In this document: positions 27,201 to 36,476 of the stretch, piece by piece
How positions within the stretch are numbered: position 1 is the first letter of the stretch
How the letters are laid out: the number at the start of each line of letters is the position of its first letter
Origin: Pirellulales bacterium
GTDB taxonomy: Bacteria > Planctomycetota > Planctomycetia > Pirellulales > Lacipirellulaceae
DNA length: 64,000 nt
Direction: 5' to 3'
NCBI GenBank assembly: GCA_019636345.1
Contig: JAHBXQ010000002.1
Span: 558,001-622,000, forward strand
Notes under the pieces: generated by a model
Told to the model about the DNA's origin: nothing
Database searches by the model: none
What the model saw: only the letters and a program-made list of their open reading frames with translations
Program-made: the position numbers and the translations under genes

Positions 27201-28397
27201 ATGCGATTGTCCCCCCGCAAAACGCCGCTCGCGTGGAAGAATCTCACGCACGATTGGCGCCGGCTGGCCGTGGCGCTGGCGGGGATTGCGTTCGCCGTGT
27301 TGTTGATGTTCACCCAAGTCGGGTTTCAGAACGCGCTGTTCGACAGCCAGGTGAAGATCATCGACGATCTGCAGGGGGACGTCTTCCTGGTGAGCCGGGC
27401 CAAGTACACGCTGGCCGCCGAGAAGCGGTTTCCGCTGACGTTGGTGAAGCGAGCCGCATCGGTCACAGGGGTCGCCGGGGCGTATCCGCTTTACTCCGAG
27501 CTGACGTTGTCGCGGCTGAAGAATCTGTCCCCCAACCGGCGGAGCAAGGGGTTCCCGATCCGTTCGATCGGGTTCCACCTGGAAGACCCCGTATTTCGCA
27601 CGCCGAGCATCAAGCGGCAGCTCGACAAGCTCCACCTGCCGGGGTCGGCGCTTATCGACGTCTACAGCCGGAAGGCGAACTTTGACTTCCCGGTGAGCGA
27701 CGACGCGGCGCTCGAGGCCGCCCCCGCGGAACTGGCCCGCAAGCAGATTCGGCTGGTCGGCTCGTTCGAGTTGGGGACCGACTTCGCTCACGACGGCAAT
27801 TTGGTGATGAGCGCCCGGAGCTTCGCCGACTTTTTCCCCGAGCGAGTGCAGTTCGGCGATCCGTTGAGCGTCGTCGACCTGGGGATCGTCCACGTCGAGT
27901 CGGGCGCCGACGTCGTCCAAGTGCGGGATCGATTGGACGCGATCATCGACGATCGCGTTTACGTGCTCACGCGCGATCAGTTTCGCAAGCAGGAAGTGAC
28001 CTTCTGGGACACGAGCACGCCGATCGGCACGGTGTTTTTCGCCGGCAAGGTGATCGGGTTCATCGTCGGGATGGTCATCTGCTATCAGGTGATTTACTCC
28101 GACATCGCCGATCACATGCCGGAGTTCGCCACGCTCAAGGCGATGGGCTACTCGACCGGGTACTTCGTCCGGCTCATCGTCGCCGAGGCGGTTCTGCTGG
28201 CCTTGGTGGGGTTTGTCCCCGGGGCGCTAGTGAGCTACGGCTTGTACCACGTGCTGGCCGGAGCGACGGGCTTGCTGATGAAGATGACCGTCGTCTCGGC
28301 GCTCACGGTCCTTGGGCTGACTTTGGCCATGTGCATCGGTTCGGGTCTGTTGGCGGTACGCAAACTGTTGTCGGCCGACCCGGCGTCGTTGTTTTAG
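27201..28397 (+). CDS. DevC-like ABC exporter permease, second copy
   Basis: The 398-aa protein has the same plan as the preceding permease: an N-terminal helix (VALAGIAFAVLLMFTQVGF), a large external domain and three C-terminal helices (GKVIGFIVGMVICYQVIYSDIADHM onward), with FATLKAMGYSTGY and the ending LLSADPASLF. The external domain differs clearly from the first copy, so the two probably form a heterodimer rather than being a simple duplication. The 209-base gap before it contains a repeat cluster. Confidence 0.9.
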   Translation: MRLSPRKTPLAWKNLTHDWRRLAVALAGIAFAVLLMFTQVGFQNALFDSQVKIIDDLQGDVFLVSRAKYTLAAEKRFPLTLVKRAASVTGVAGAYPLYSELTLSRLKNLSPNRRSKGFPIRSIGFHLEDPVFRTPSIKRQLDKLHLPGSALIDVYSRKANFDFPVSDDAALEAAPAELARKQIRLVGSFELGTDFAHDGNLVMSARSFADFFPERVQFGDPLSVVDLGIVHVESGADVVQVRDRLDAIIDDRVYVLTRDQFRKQEVTFWDTSTPIGTVFFAGKVIGFIVGMVICYQVIYSDIADHMPEFATLKAMGYSTGYFVRLIVAEAVLLALVGFVPGALVSYGLYHVLAGATGLLMKMTVVSALTVLGLTLAMCIGSGLLAVRKLLSADPASLF

Positions 28398-28458
28398 GAC
28401 TTGCAGGCGGGGCGCTTGTCGCCCGTCACCTATCACCAGTCACCAATTGCCACCTCCC

Positions 28459-29604
28459 ATGTCCGCCACCATCTCCTTTCCTGCGACCAGCGGCGTCTAC
28501 ACCGGCGGGGCGCAGTTGCCCAAGACCGTCAAGGTCGCGGGGGTCAACCATTACTTCGGCGAGGGCGAACTGCGCAGCCAGGCGCTGTTCGAGAACAATC
28601 TCGACGTCCGCCGGGGCGAGATCGTGATCATGACCGGGCCCTCGGGCTCGGGGAAAACGACTCTGCTCACCCTCATCGGCACCTTGCGGACGGTGCAGGA
28701 AGGGAGCCTCAAGGTTCTCGGGAACGAGCTCCACGGCGCCAGTCGCGAGCAGATCAACCGGCTGCGGCAGGAGTTGGGGTTCATCTTCCAGGCACACAAC
28801 CTGTTCGGCTCGCTCACGGCCCATCAGAACGTGAACATGGCGTGCGAGTTGGTCGGCATGGAGCGGCGCGAGTCGGACCGGCGGATTCGCGCGCTGTTGG
28901 AACGGCTCGGCCTCGGCGAGCGGATCGACTACAAGCCGGACCAACTCTCCGGCGGGCAGAAGCAGCGGGTCGCGGTCGCGCGCGGATTGGTGCACACCCC
29001 CAAGATCGTGCTGGCCGACGAGCCGACCGCCGCGCTCGACGAGAAGTCGGGCCGCGAGGTGGTGACGCTGTTTCAGGAGATGGCCAACGACCACGGCAGC
29101 ACGATCATCATGGTCACGCACGACAGCCGCATCCTCGACGTCGCCGACCGCATCGTGAAGATGGAGGGAGGGCGGATCAAGGCCGACTCGGCGGTGCAGG
29201 AGACCTCGGTCATCTGCGAATTCCTCCGGCAGTTCCCGCTGTTTTCCAGTCTCACGCCGACGACCCTCACCGAGGTCGCCGACAAGATGCGGGTCGAGAC
29301 CGCCGAGCAGGGGGACGTCGTCATTCGCCAGCACGACCCGGGCGAACTGTTCTATTTGATCCGCTCGGGAAGCGTCGACGTGCTGGTCGACGACGGCAAG
29401 CAGACTCGGACCGTCGCGGTCCTCAAGGAAGGGCAGTACTTCGGCGAAGCGGCTCTCATCCGCGACGAACCGCGCAACGCGACGATCGTCGCTCGCGAGC
29501 CGTCGGTGTTCTACACGCTGGGCAAGGCTGACTTTACGAAGACGTTGGAACGGGCGGCGAGCTTCAAAGAAGAGATTCAACAGGCGCTGTTCAGCCGAAC
29601 TTGA
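28459..29604 (+). CDS. DevA-like ABC ATPase fused to a cyclic-nucleotide-binding domain
   Basis: The 381-aa protein from ATG 28459 has an ABC ATPase of the MacB/DevA group: Walker A GPSGSGKTT (60-68), Q-loop near QAHNLF, signature LSGGQKQR (163-170), Walker B VLADEP (184-189) and H-loop His about 221. Residues about 257-375 add a cNMP-binding domain with the phosphate-binding cassette FGEAALIRDEPRNATI (Glu330, Arg339), which keeps the residues used to bind cAMP or cGMP. It closes the exporter operon. Direct control of export by a cyclic nucleotide is inference from the fusion. Confidence 0.9.
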   Translation: MSATISFPATSGVYTGGAQLPKTVKVAGVNHYFGEGELRSQALFENNLDVRRGEIVIMTGPSGSGKTTLLTLIGTLRTVQEGSLKVLGNELHGASREQINRLRQELGFIFQAHNLFGSLTAHQNVNMACELVGMERRESDRRIRALLERLGLGERIDYKPDQLSGGQKQRVAVARGLVHTPKIVLADEPTAALDEKSGREVVTLFQEMANDHGSTIIMVTHDSRILDVADRIVKMEGGRIKADSAVQETSVICEFLRQFPLFSSLTPTTLTEVADKMRVETAEQGDVVIRQHDPGELFYLIRSGSVDVLVDDGKQTRTVAVLKEGQYFGEAALIRDEPRNATIVAREPSVFYTLGKADFTKTLERAASFKEEIQQALFSRT

Positions 29605-29693
29605 CGGCGGATTCCAAGCAGCGACATGCTCACGACATCCGCGGCCCGGCGGGGCTGTTTCTGCGCGGCGCTTGCCGCCGCAGGGCGTTGTCG

Positions 29694-31130
29694 CTAATTG
29701 TCGTCTTCGTCGCGCGGGCGGGTCGTTTCGGCCAGACGCCACGCCAGGAGCCCGACGAGGCGGAAGTAGGCGAGCGAGGCGCCGACCGCCAGCGGCGGGG
29801 CGAGCAGCAGTGCAGCCGACGGGGCGGCCTGAATGAGCGCGGCGGCGCCGATCCAGATCGCGGCCGCTTGGACGTAAAATGCCAGCCATGCTCCGGCGCG
29901 AAGCACCAGAGTTCCGCACAGCCGCGGCGAAACGATCGCCAGCGGCGAGCCTTGCTCCAGGGCCGAGAGCAGCGCGACCGGCAGGCACGCGAGCCACACG
30001 GCCGCCGCGACGGCATAGCGAGCTTCGAAGTCCAGCGGAACGAACTTCCAGGCGAGCCAAGCGGGGATGGCGCTCATCACCCCCGAGGCGAACACGACCC
30101 CTGCGTCTCCCAGCCAATCGTAGAAATTCGCTCCTGGCGGGCTGTGAAGTCGATCGTGGCCGTCGGAGCTCTCGGCGATGATCGCCAACCACAAGGCCGA
30201 GGAGGCCAGGAACCACAGGGTGCCGAGCATGATCGCCGCGGCGAAGAAGCAGAGAGCCATGATGGCGCCCATCCCCCCCGCCATGGCCATCGACGCTTGC
30301 GAGGCGAGCCACGAGATCGCTACGAGCAGCGCCGACAGCGTCACCCAGCGGGTCAGGATCCCCTCAGTCCGCAGCATGCGAAAGGCCCGCCAGAGGTGAG
30401 GCGGCGGGGCCGGCTCGCGGGGGTCGGCGTAGCCGGGAATGTGCCCCGGTCTGTTGCCGTGCTTGGCCCGCGCTGCATCGTGCCGTTCGGCTTCGACCAG
30501 GGCGACAATCCGGGGGACGGGACGCGGCGTCGGGGCCGACGCCTCGTCGAGTTCGTACTCGTCCCCGTCGGCGACCGCTTGGAGAGCTTGAGGAGGCCGT
30601 GCGGCGGGGGCCTTCACAAGAGTCAGGGTCCCGCAATCGGGGCACGCGATCTCCGAGCCGACCTGTCGCGGATCGGCTTGCATCAGCGTGCCGCAGAGTC
30701 GGCAGGGGACGGAGAGAACGGGCCGTTGTCGCGCGGCGATCTCGGCGGGGAGGGGCGCCTCGTCGGGGCCCCACAGTTCGTACTGCTCGCCCAGCATCGC
30801 CGCGGGAATCGTGGGCGCCGGCGGCGACGGGGGAGGGGGGACCCGCTGCACGCGACCGCAGTCGGGGCAGGCGACCTTGCGGCCCACGATCGACGCGCTG
30901 ACGGTCATTCGCGTGTCGCACAGCGAACAGTTGAAGCTGACGTGCTTCGGCGCCGGGGGCTTCGGCGGGGGGACGGGGGGCGCGAGGCCCGTGCCGACGA
31001 CGCTGATGGGGAACACCTCGCCGCACCGGGGGCACTTGCCGTTCCGGCCGGCCATTTCGGCGCGCACCGCCACCCGCTGCCCGCACTTAGGGCACGAGAG
31101 GGCGACGACAGTCGGATCGGGCACAGGCAT
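29694..31130 (-). CDS. Membrane protein with three zinc-ribbon-like modules
   Basis: The 478-aa protein has three repeated CxxC...CxxCG modules in its first 170 residues: CPKCGQRV...CPRCGEVF, CSLCDTRM...CPDCGRV and CRLCGTLM...CPDCGTL, about 60 residues apart. A charged linker follows, then about six hydrophobic helices (about 245-470). The layout is common in Planctomycetota membrane proteins without known function. It converges on the exporter operon and so is not part of it. Zinc binding is inferred from the Cys pairs; ligand or partner unknown. Confidence 0.75.
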   Translation of the reverse strand: MPVPDPTVVALSCPKCGQRVAVRAEMAGRNGKCPRCGEVFPISVVGTGLAPPVPPPKPPAPKHVSFNCSLCDTRMTVSASIVGRKVACPDCGRVQRVPPPPSPPAPTIPAAMLGEQYELWGPDEAPLPAEIAARQRPVLSVPCRLCGTLMQADPRQVGSEIACPDCGTLTLVKAPAARPPQALQAVADGDEYELDEASAPTPRPVPRIVALVEAERHDAARAKHGNRPGHIPGYADPREPAPPPHLWRAFRMLRTEGILTRWVTLSALLVAISWLASQASMAMAGGMGAIMALCFFAAAIMLGTLWFLASSALWLAIIAESSDGHDRLHSPPGANFYDWLGDAGVVFASGVMSAIPAWLAWKFVPLDFEARYAVAAAVWLACLPVALLSALEQGSPLAIVSPRLCGTLVLRAGAWLAFYVQAAAIWIGAAALIQAAPSAALLLAPPLAVGASLAYFRLVGLLAWRLAETTRPRDEDDN

Positions 31131-31367
31131 GTCGGACAGGCGGGTGGCCTCGGAAGAAAGGATGCACGCGTCAGTTCAAATTGTCTCACGACTTGCCGGA
31201 TTCGGCAGACCGGGAGGCAAGGAGCCGCTCAAGAGCGCCTGGCGACTGGATTCTCGCCCCGCGGCAGGTCAAACTTCAAGCACCCGGGGCGCCTTGTCGA
31301 TTGGAGACGTTCCGAGCGACTGCAGCTCGCTGCGAGCGTGCCTGAACGAGACGAAGGTTGTTGATTC

Positions 31368-32057
31368 ATGGGATTGCTCCGTCGACTGGGAAACGCCGCT
31401 CGCGAGCAGGGGGTGCGGGGGATCGTCGCCAAAGCGGCGGCGCGGCCGGCCGACTTCTGGTTTGATTGGCGGTGGGGAGTCGAGACTCTGGCGGTCGAGA
31501 CGCTCGACGGTCACGCCATCGCCGACGGGGATCGGCGACTCGGGGGCTTCTACGAAGGGAGCCGGACTCTCGCCGTGGGGGCCCTGTTGACCGATCTGCG
31601 GCGAACTCCCTCGGGCCAGGGCGCCCTGGTCGACGTCGGCTGCGGCAAAGGAAAGGTGCTGATGCTCGCGGCGCTGGCCGGCTTTTCGACCGTCCGGGGC
31701 GTCGAGTTCAGCCGCGACCTGTGTGACGCGGCGCGAGAAAATTGGCGTCGATTTGCGGTCCGGTCGCGGTCGGCCGCGACGTGCGAAGTGATCGAGGCCG
31801 ATGCTGCGGCGATGGCGTATCACGGCGACGAGTCGCTGTTTTTCTTCTTCAACCCGTTCGTCGACAGCGTGCTGCGAGGGGCGCTGGTGCGAATTCGCGA
31901 ATCGCTCGCTGAGCGGCCCCGCGATGCGCGGCTCGTGTTCGCGTGCATGAACGAACCTTTTCGCCGGGTGCTCGCCGAGGAACTCGATCTCGCGTTGGAA
32001 CGCGAACCGACTCGTTGGGGCGTGCGGTTCAGCGTGTATCGACCGCGGCCGTCGTGA
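31368..32057 (+). CDS. Class I SAM-dependent methyltransferase-like protein
   Basis: The 229-aa protein contains a Rossmann methyltransferase core: motif I VDVGCGKGKVLMLA (about 88-101), the acidic strand end in VRGVEFSRDLC, an IEADAAAM motif for adenine contact and LFFFFNPFVDSVL where motif IV lies. The N-terminus (LRRLGNAAREQGVRGIV) is like that of several small bacterial class I methyltransferases. Substrate not indicated by sequence or neighbours. The next gene, holB-like, starts 163 bases downstream on the same strand. Confidence 0.8.
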   Translation: MGLLRRLGNAAREQGVRGIVAKAAARPADFWFDWRWGVETLAVETLDGHAIADGDRRLGGFYEGSRTLAVGALLTDLRRTPSGQGALVDVGCGKGKVLMLAALAGFSTVRGVEFSRDLCDAARENWRRFAVRSRSAATCEVIEADAAAMAYHGDESLFFFFNPFVDSVLRGALVRIRESLAERPRDARLVFACMNEPFRRVLAEELDLALEREPTRWGVRFSVYRPRPS

Positions 32058-32220
32058 CGCCGGTTGGCGATTTGCGTGCGGCTGCGCTCCGATCCGAGCC
32101 CCCGTCGCTGGAAATGCAAACGGACTCCGGGCCGCTGCTGCGAGCGCGTCGACGGCCTCCGGCCGGAATGTTAGGCTGACGCGTTCAACGGCAGTCGAAC
32201 CAATCGCAAGGGAGCTCGGC

Positions 32221-33219
32221 GTGTGGCGTGGCGTTCGAGGACATGACGAAGCGGTCGAATCGTTCCGCCAGGCGCTCGCTTGCGGGAGGCTGGCGTCGAC
32301 GTATCTGTTCGTCGGCCCCGACGGGGTCGGCAAGCGAACCTTCGCCCGTCGCTTGGCCGAGTGTCTGCTCTGCACGATGACTTCCGAAGTCGAACTGACC
32401 GCGTGCGGGGAATGCGACTCGTGCCGACTGTTCGCCGCGGGCAATCATCCCGATCTCGACGAGGTGACTCGCCCCGAAGGAAAGCGAACGTTGCCGATCG
32501 AGCTGTTCGTCGGCGATCGCGACCATCGCAATCAGACGGGGTTGTGCCACAACATTTCGCTGCGTCCGCTGTTGGGACGGCGACGGGCGGCGATCATCGA
32601 CGACGCCGACTGGCTGGGGATCGAAAGCGCCAACAGCCTGCTCAAGACGCTCGAAGAACCGCCGCCGGGGGCGATCATCATCCTGGTGGGGACGAGCCGC
32701 AGTCGCCAGTTGCCGACGATCCTGTCGCGGTCGCAGATCGTGCGATTTGCGCCGCTGGAGCGGGGCGATCTGGCGAGCATCCTGGTCGAGCAGGGATTGG
32801 CCGCTGATGCCGATGAGGCGCAGCGTCTGGCGGAACTCGCGGGGGGAAGCGTCGCCGCAGCCCGCGAGTTGGCCAGCCCCGAATTAGCGTCGATGCGCGA
32901 CCGGTTCGTCGCTTCCTGGCGACGCGACCAGATCGACCTGCCGCGGCTCTGCAACGAACTGGGGGAGTTCGTCAACGCCGCGGGAAAAGAGGCCGAGGCG
33001 AAGCGCGCCCGGCTGCGGCAATTGCTGACGCTGGTCGCCGAGTCGTGGCGCGTCGAGTTGCGGGAGAAGCTTGCCGACGGCACGGAGGTCGAGTTCCTGC
33101 TGGCGGCGCTTGACCGAACCATGACGGCCGAGGAGCAACTCGACCGCAACGCGAATCAGGCGACGCTGCTGGAGTGCTGGGCGAGCGATCTGGCGGCGGT
33201 GCGATCGAGTCGCGCCTGA
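32221..33219 (+). CDS. holB: DNA polymerase III delta' subunit (clamp-loader)
   Basis: A 332-aa clamp-loader ATPase-fold protein starting with GTG at 32221. It opens with WRGVRGHDEAVESFRQAL and the P-loop-like GPDGVGKRTFARRLAE, carries a four-Cys zinc module (CLLC...CGECDSC) and has LKTLEEPPPGAIIILVG followed by LPTILSRSQIVRF. The SRC motif reads SRS here. Delta' opens and loads the sliding clamp with delta and gamma/tau. The C-terminal domain is helical. Its length matches delta' better than gamma/tau. The GTG start is the only one that keeps the conserved N-terminus. Confidence 0.88.
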   Translation: MWRGVRGHDEAVESFRQALACGRLASTYLFVGPDGVGKRTFARRLAECLLCTMTSEVELTACGECDSCRLFAAGNHPDLDEVTRPEGKRTLPIELFVGDRDHRNQTGLCHNISLRPLLGRRRAAIIDDADWLGIESANSLLKTLEEPPPGAIIILVGTSRSRQLPTILSRSQIVRFAPLERGDLASILVEQGLAADADEAQRLAELAGGSVAAARELASPELASMRDRFVASWRRDQIDLPRLCNELGEFVNAAGKEAEAKRARLRQLLTLVAESWRVELREKLADGTEVEFLLAALDRTMTAEEQLDRNANQATLLECWASDLAAVRSSRA

Positions 33220-33530
33220 CGGCGCCAGCGGCGCCGGCTTACGCGGCGCCGAACCGTCCCGCGGTCCCTCGCGTAGGAATGGCCGTGGAGCCGGCGACGA
33301 GATGCGCCGGCCTTTCTGGCAGGACGCCCGTCCGTCGCTTTTCGTACGTCCGCACGAGCCCTTGTTCCCCCGGGCGGGAACGTGCCGCGGCGCCGCCGTC
33401 ATAACCCCGATCCCCCGCAGTTCGCTCAATTGCGGCAGAATCGGCTCGCCGGTGGGAATTGCCGCAACGCCTTTAGCGGTCGTGGGGGCCGACGGTCGCG
33501 AAAATCCCCAGGTTTCGTCGCCGCAATTTT

Positions 33531-33559
33531 TTGACGGCGTGCGGCGAGTGACCTATATT
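33531..33559 (+). promoter_or_regulatory. Sigma-70-type promoter of the S41 protease gene
   Basis: TTGACG (33531-33536) and TATATT (33554-33559) are separated by 17 bases, close to the housekeeping consensus and the clearest promoter in the window. It would give an untranslated leader of about 135 bases before the ATG at 33704. The rest of the 33220-33703 gap shows GGCGCC palindromes near 33223-33250 and no gene. Confidence 0.7.
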
Positions 33560-33703
33560 TTCGCGGGCCGCAAGCCTAGACCCGCTTCTGGTCCGCCCTG
33601 GCCGAGCGAGCGAACCCATCCTGAAGTTCGCTCGCTCGGCGTCAGCGGCGCTCGCCGTGGATGTGCAGCGACGACCTCTCCCCTCGACGGTACGGATTCC
33701 CCC

Positions 33704-35377
33704 ATGCAGTTTCGGGTCTTCGCCCACTCTTGCCGGTCTCTGGTCCTGTGCGCCGCGGCCGGTCTTGCCGCGCCGGTTTCAGCCCAAACGACGCTGACGA
33801 TCGCGGGCGATGCGCCGACCGTGACGACCGCGGCGTCGGTCGCGCTCGAGCGAGGCGCCCAGTTGGAACAGCAGCGCCGCTGGGGCGACGCGCTGACCCA
33901 TTACGAGCAGGCTTTGCGGGAGTTTCCCGAGGATCGCCAACTCGCGCAGCGACTCGATCAGGCCAAGCTGCACTACAGCCTTGAGCGGCGGTACAACGAC
34001 CGCAGCTTCCTCGACTCGGTGCGATCGCTGTCGGTTCAGCAGTCGCTCGCACTCTACGGCGAACTGCTCCGCAAAATCAACACGCATTACGTGACCGCTC
34101 CCCCTTGGACCGAGCTGGGAGTCCGTGGGGCGGTCGGGTTGGAGACGGCCCTGTCGGACGCCGCCTTCCAGGCCGCGCACCGCGTGCAGACGTCCCCCGA
34201 GAAGATCGCCCAGTTGCGGCAGGGGATCTATCAGTCGTTGAGCCGGCGGCAGCTCTTGGGGCCGGACGACTTGGTGGCCCTGGCCGCCGACGCGGCGAAG
34301 ATCGCCGAGCAGCTGGTTGGCGCCCCGCAATCGGCCGCCATTTTGGAGTTCGTCGCCGCCGCGGCGGGGGGGCTCGACGATTACTCGGGCTATCTCACGG
34401 CCGATCAACTGCGGGACGTTTACTCGCAAATTGAAGGGAATTTCGTCGGGCTGGGGGTCGAGCTCAAGGCCGCCAACGAGGCCCTGCTGATCGTCCACGT
34501 CATCCCGGGCAGTCCTGCCGAGCGGGCCGGCATTCGCGACAACGACCTGATCGTCGCCGTGGACGGCCGCAGCACTGCGGAGCTCTCGACCGAAGAGGCC
34601 GCCTCGCTGCTGACCGGTCCCGAGGGGAGCTACGTACGAGTCGGCGTGCAATCCCCCGGACAGGCCGCTCGACAGATCACGATTCGCCGCGAACATGTCG
34701 ACGTTCCCGCGCTGGAGAACGTCCACATGCTCTCCGCCGCCGAGGGACCGGTGCAGGCGGGGTTCGGGGTCGCTTACGTGAAGATTCCCGCATTCCAGAA
34801 GTCGACGGCCCGCGAGTTGGAGGCCGCGCTGTGGGACCTGCATCGCCAGGGGATGCGGTCGCTGGTGCTTGACCTGCGGGGCAACCCGGGCGGGTTGCTG
34901 ACCGCGGCGGTCGAGGTGGCCGACAAGTTCATCACCCAGGGCAACATCGTGGCTACCCGCGGTCGCAGCCCGCAGGAAGACTTTAATTACCAGGCCCACT
35001 ACGGCGGGACGTGGCGGGTGCCGCTGGTGGTGCTGATCGACGGCGACAGCGCGTCGGCCAGCGAGATCTTCGCCGGGGCGATCAAGGACAGCGGCCGGGG
35101 GGTCGTCGTCGGCCAGCGGTCGTACGGCAAGGGCTCGGTCCAGGGGATTTTCCCGCTGGGATACGCTGGGGCCGGCATCCGGCTGACGACCGCCCTGTTT
35201 TACTCGCCTAGCGGCCAGAAGATCAGCAAGGCCGGGGTGACTCCCGACGTCGAGGTGCGGGTCGTCGCCAAGCCCGACTTGACCGCCGGCCATGCCGCGC
35301 CGCTGGGAGATGAAGTTCTTCGCCGCGGGATCGAAGCCGTACAGAACGCGGCTCGGCAGCGGGTGGCGACGCGGTGA
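33704..35377 (+). CDS. Secreted S41 family C-terminal processing peptidase with PDZ domain
   Basis: The 557-aa protein starts at ATG 33704 with a signal peptide ending at VSAQ. A helical, TPR-like segment (about 45-100) is followed by a long helical region, a PDZ domain (about 245-335, with the GLGVEL and SPAERAGIRDNDLIVAVDG motifs) and an S41 protease domain. The catalytic Ser lies in GDSASASEIFAGA and the Lys in SYGKGSVQGIF, matching the Ser-Lys dyad of Ctp/Prc proteases. It should cleave unfolded or tagged proteins outside the cytoplasm. A strong promoter lies upstream. Confidence 0.92.
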   Translation: MQFRVFAHSCRSLVLCAAAGLAAPVSAQTTLTIAGDAPTVTTAASVALERGAQLEQQRRWGDALTHYEQALREFPEDRQLAQRLDQAKLHYSLERRYNDRSFLDSVRSLSVQQSLALYGELLRKINTHYVTAPPWTELGVRGAVGLETALSDAAFQAAHRVQTSPEKIAQLRQGIYQSLSRRQLLGPDDLVALAADAAKIAEQLVGAPQSAAILEFVAAAAGGLDDYSGYLTADQLRDVYSQIEGNFVGLGVELKAANEALLIVHVIPGSPAERAGIRDNDLIVAVDGRSTAELSTEEAASLLTGPEGSYVRVGVQSPGQAARQITIRREHVDVPALENVHMLSAAEGPVQAGFGVAYVKIPAFQKSTARELEAALWDLHRQGMRSLVLDLRGNPGGLLTAAVEVADKFITQGNIVATRGRSPQEDFNYQAHYGGTWRVPLVVLIDGDSASASEIFAGAIKDSGRGVVVGQRSYGKGSVQGIFPLGYAGAGIRLTTALFYSPSGQKISKAGVTPDVEVRVVAKPDLTAGHAAPLGDEVLRRGIEAVQNAARQRVATR

Positions 35378-35545
35378 CCGCGCGTCTGGGGGCGGGCAAA
35401 AGCGGCGATTTGCGGTCTCCCCGTTGACGGAAGGGTCGCAGACGCCGATACTTACGCTTCATCTGGCGACCGCCAACGCACGGCGTTATCCCCCTCTGCG
35501 GTCGCGATTCTCTGCCTGACGACGGGTTTGCGGGGCGGTCTAGCT

Positions 35546-36136
35546 ATGGCTTACGACGACGACGATTTGTTCGGCGAAGACTTCGATTTTGTCGACGAGG
35601 ACGAAATCGACGCGTCCGACTCGGACGAGGATTCGGAACTCGACGAAGAGAAGCCGAAGAAGAAGACTGCGAAGCGCTCGCCGCGGAGCAAGTCCGCCGC
35701 GAAGCCGGCCAAGAAGGCCCCCGCGACCCGGTCTCGCAAAAAAGTCCCGGCGAAGCCCGTGAAGGCCGCGCCGGTCGAGGACGAGGAGCCCGAACCTCCG
35801 CTGTTCGACGCCGACGAAATCGAAGACGTTGACGAGACCGAGGAAGTCAAGCCGGCCGGGGCCCTGGTCGATGCGGCCGACGACCCGCTGGCGGCGGACG
35901 ACGATTCCTCGCCGCTCGAAGCGGACGTTCCCAGCGAGGCGGCCGACCATCTCGTGCATATTTATCAGCACGGCGTCTTGAGTCGCACCATTCCGCGCAA
36001 GTTCACAGATGAAGACGCTGTGAACTTCGCCGTCGAGTATTCCCGCACGGGCAAGTCGTATGGTCGGCGCGCCGTGGCGATGCCGCAGGACGAGACCCCG
36101 GCGCAGATGTTCGACAACGCAGCCAAGGGGGGCTGA
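35546..36136 (+). CDS. Acidic/basic low-complexity protein with compact C-terminal domain
   Basis: From ATG 35546 (MAYDDDDLFGED) the product is 196 aa. The N-terminal third is strongly acidic, followed by a Lys/Ala/Pro-rich basic stretch (about 38-78), another acidic stretch, and then a folded-looking domain of about 60 residues (HLVHIYQHGVLSRTIPRKF, then DAVNFAVEYSRTGKSYGRRAV). The last part looks conserved and is the only region likely to have a specific fold. Nucleic-acid binding through the basic part is a guess. No family recognised. Confidence 0.65.
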   Translation: MAYDDDDLFGEDFDFVDEDEIDASDSDEDSELDEEKPKKKTAKRSPRSKSAAKPAKKAPATRSRKKVPAKPVKAAPVEDEEPEPPLFDADEIEDVDETEEVKPAGALVDAADDPLAADDDSSPLEADVPSEAADHLVHIYQHGVLSRTIPRKFTDEDAVNFAVEYSRTGKSYGRRAVAMPQDETPAQMFDNAAKGG

Positions 36137-36476
36137 ATCGCTCTGCGCTCACGCTCGGCCGTCGCATGCACGGTGGCGGGCGCTCCGGTTACGCGGTCGT
36201 TGCGACCGGCATGCCCGGGGCGATCGGCGCCAACGGCGCAGCACGATCAAACCGCCCCCCTTTTCAACCAGCGTCCCGGCAAAATGCGTGCGGGTGCGCC
36301 GCGGACCGTGTTACGATAATACGGACCCTTCGACGTTCCTCCGCGATCCGCCGAGTTCGAGGCCGCCGAGTTCGAGGCCGCCCGGCCTTGGACGGCGACG
36401 TCGCGTTGCGGAGAAGGTGCAACGTCGGCGCCGCTTGGGGTTCCGAGCCTAGTTTTACGACGACGATGAGGGCGTT
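36137..36476. other. Intergenic region with a 15-bp tandem repeat
   Basis: The gap upstream of the TPR gene holds a direct duplication of CCGCCGAGTTCGAGG (36348-36362 and 36363-36377) with a further partial unit. GATAAT near 36315 may be a -10 but lacks a good -35. No gene seen. Confidence 0.5.

Noticed and set aside
33223-33250. GGCGCC palindromes after holB as a terminator
   Set aside because: Several overlapping 6-bp palindromes but no T tract, and such words are frequent at this GC content.
36348-36382. Tandem 15-bp repeat as a CRISPR-like or iteron array
   Set aside because: Only two full units with no spacers and no replication or cas genes nearby.
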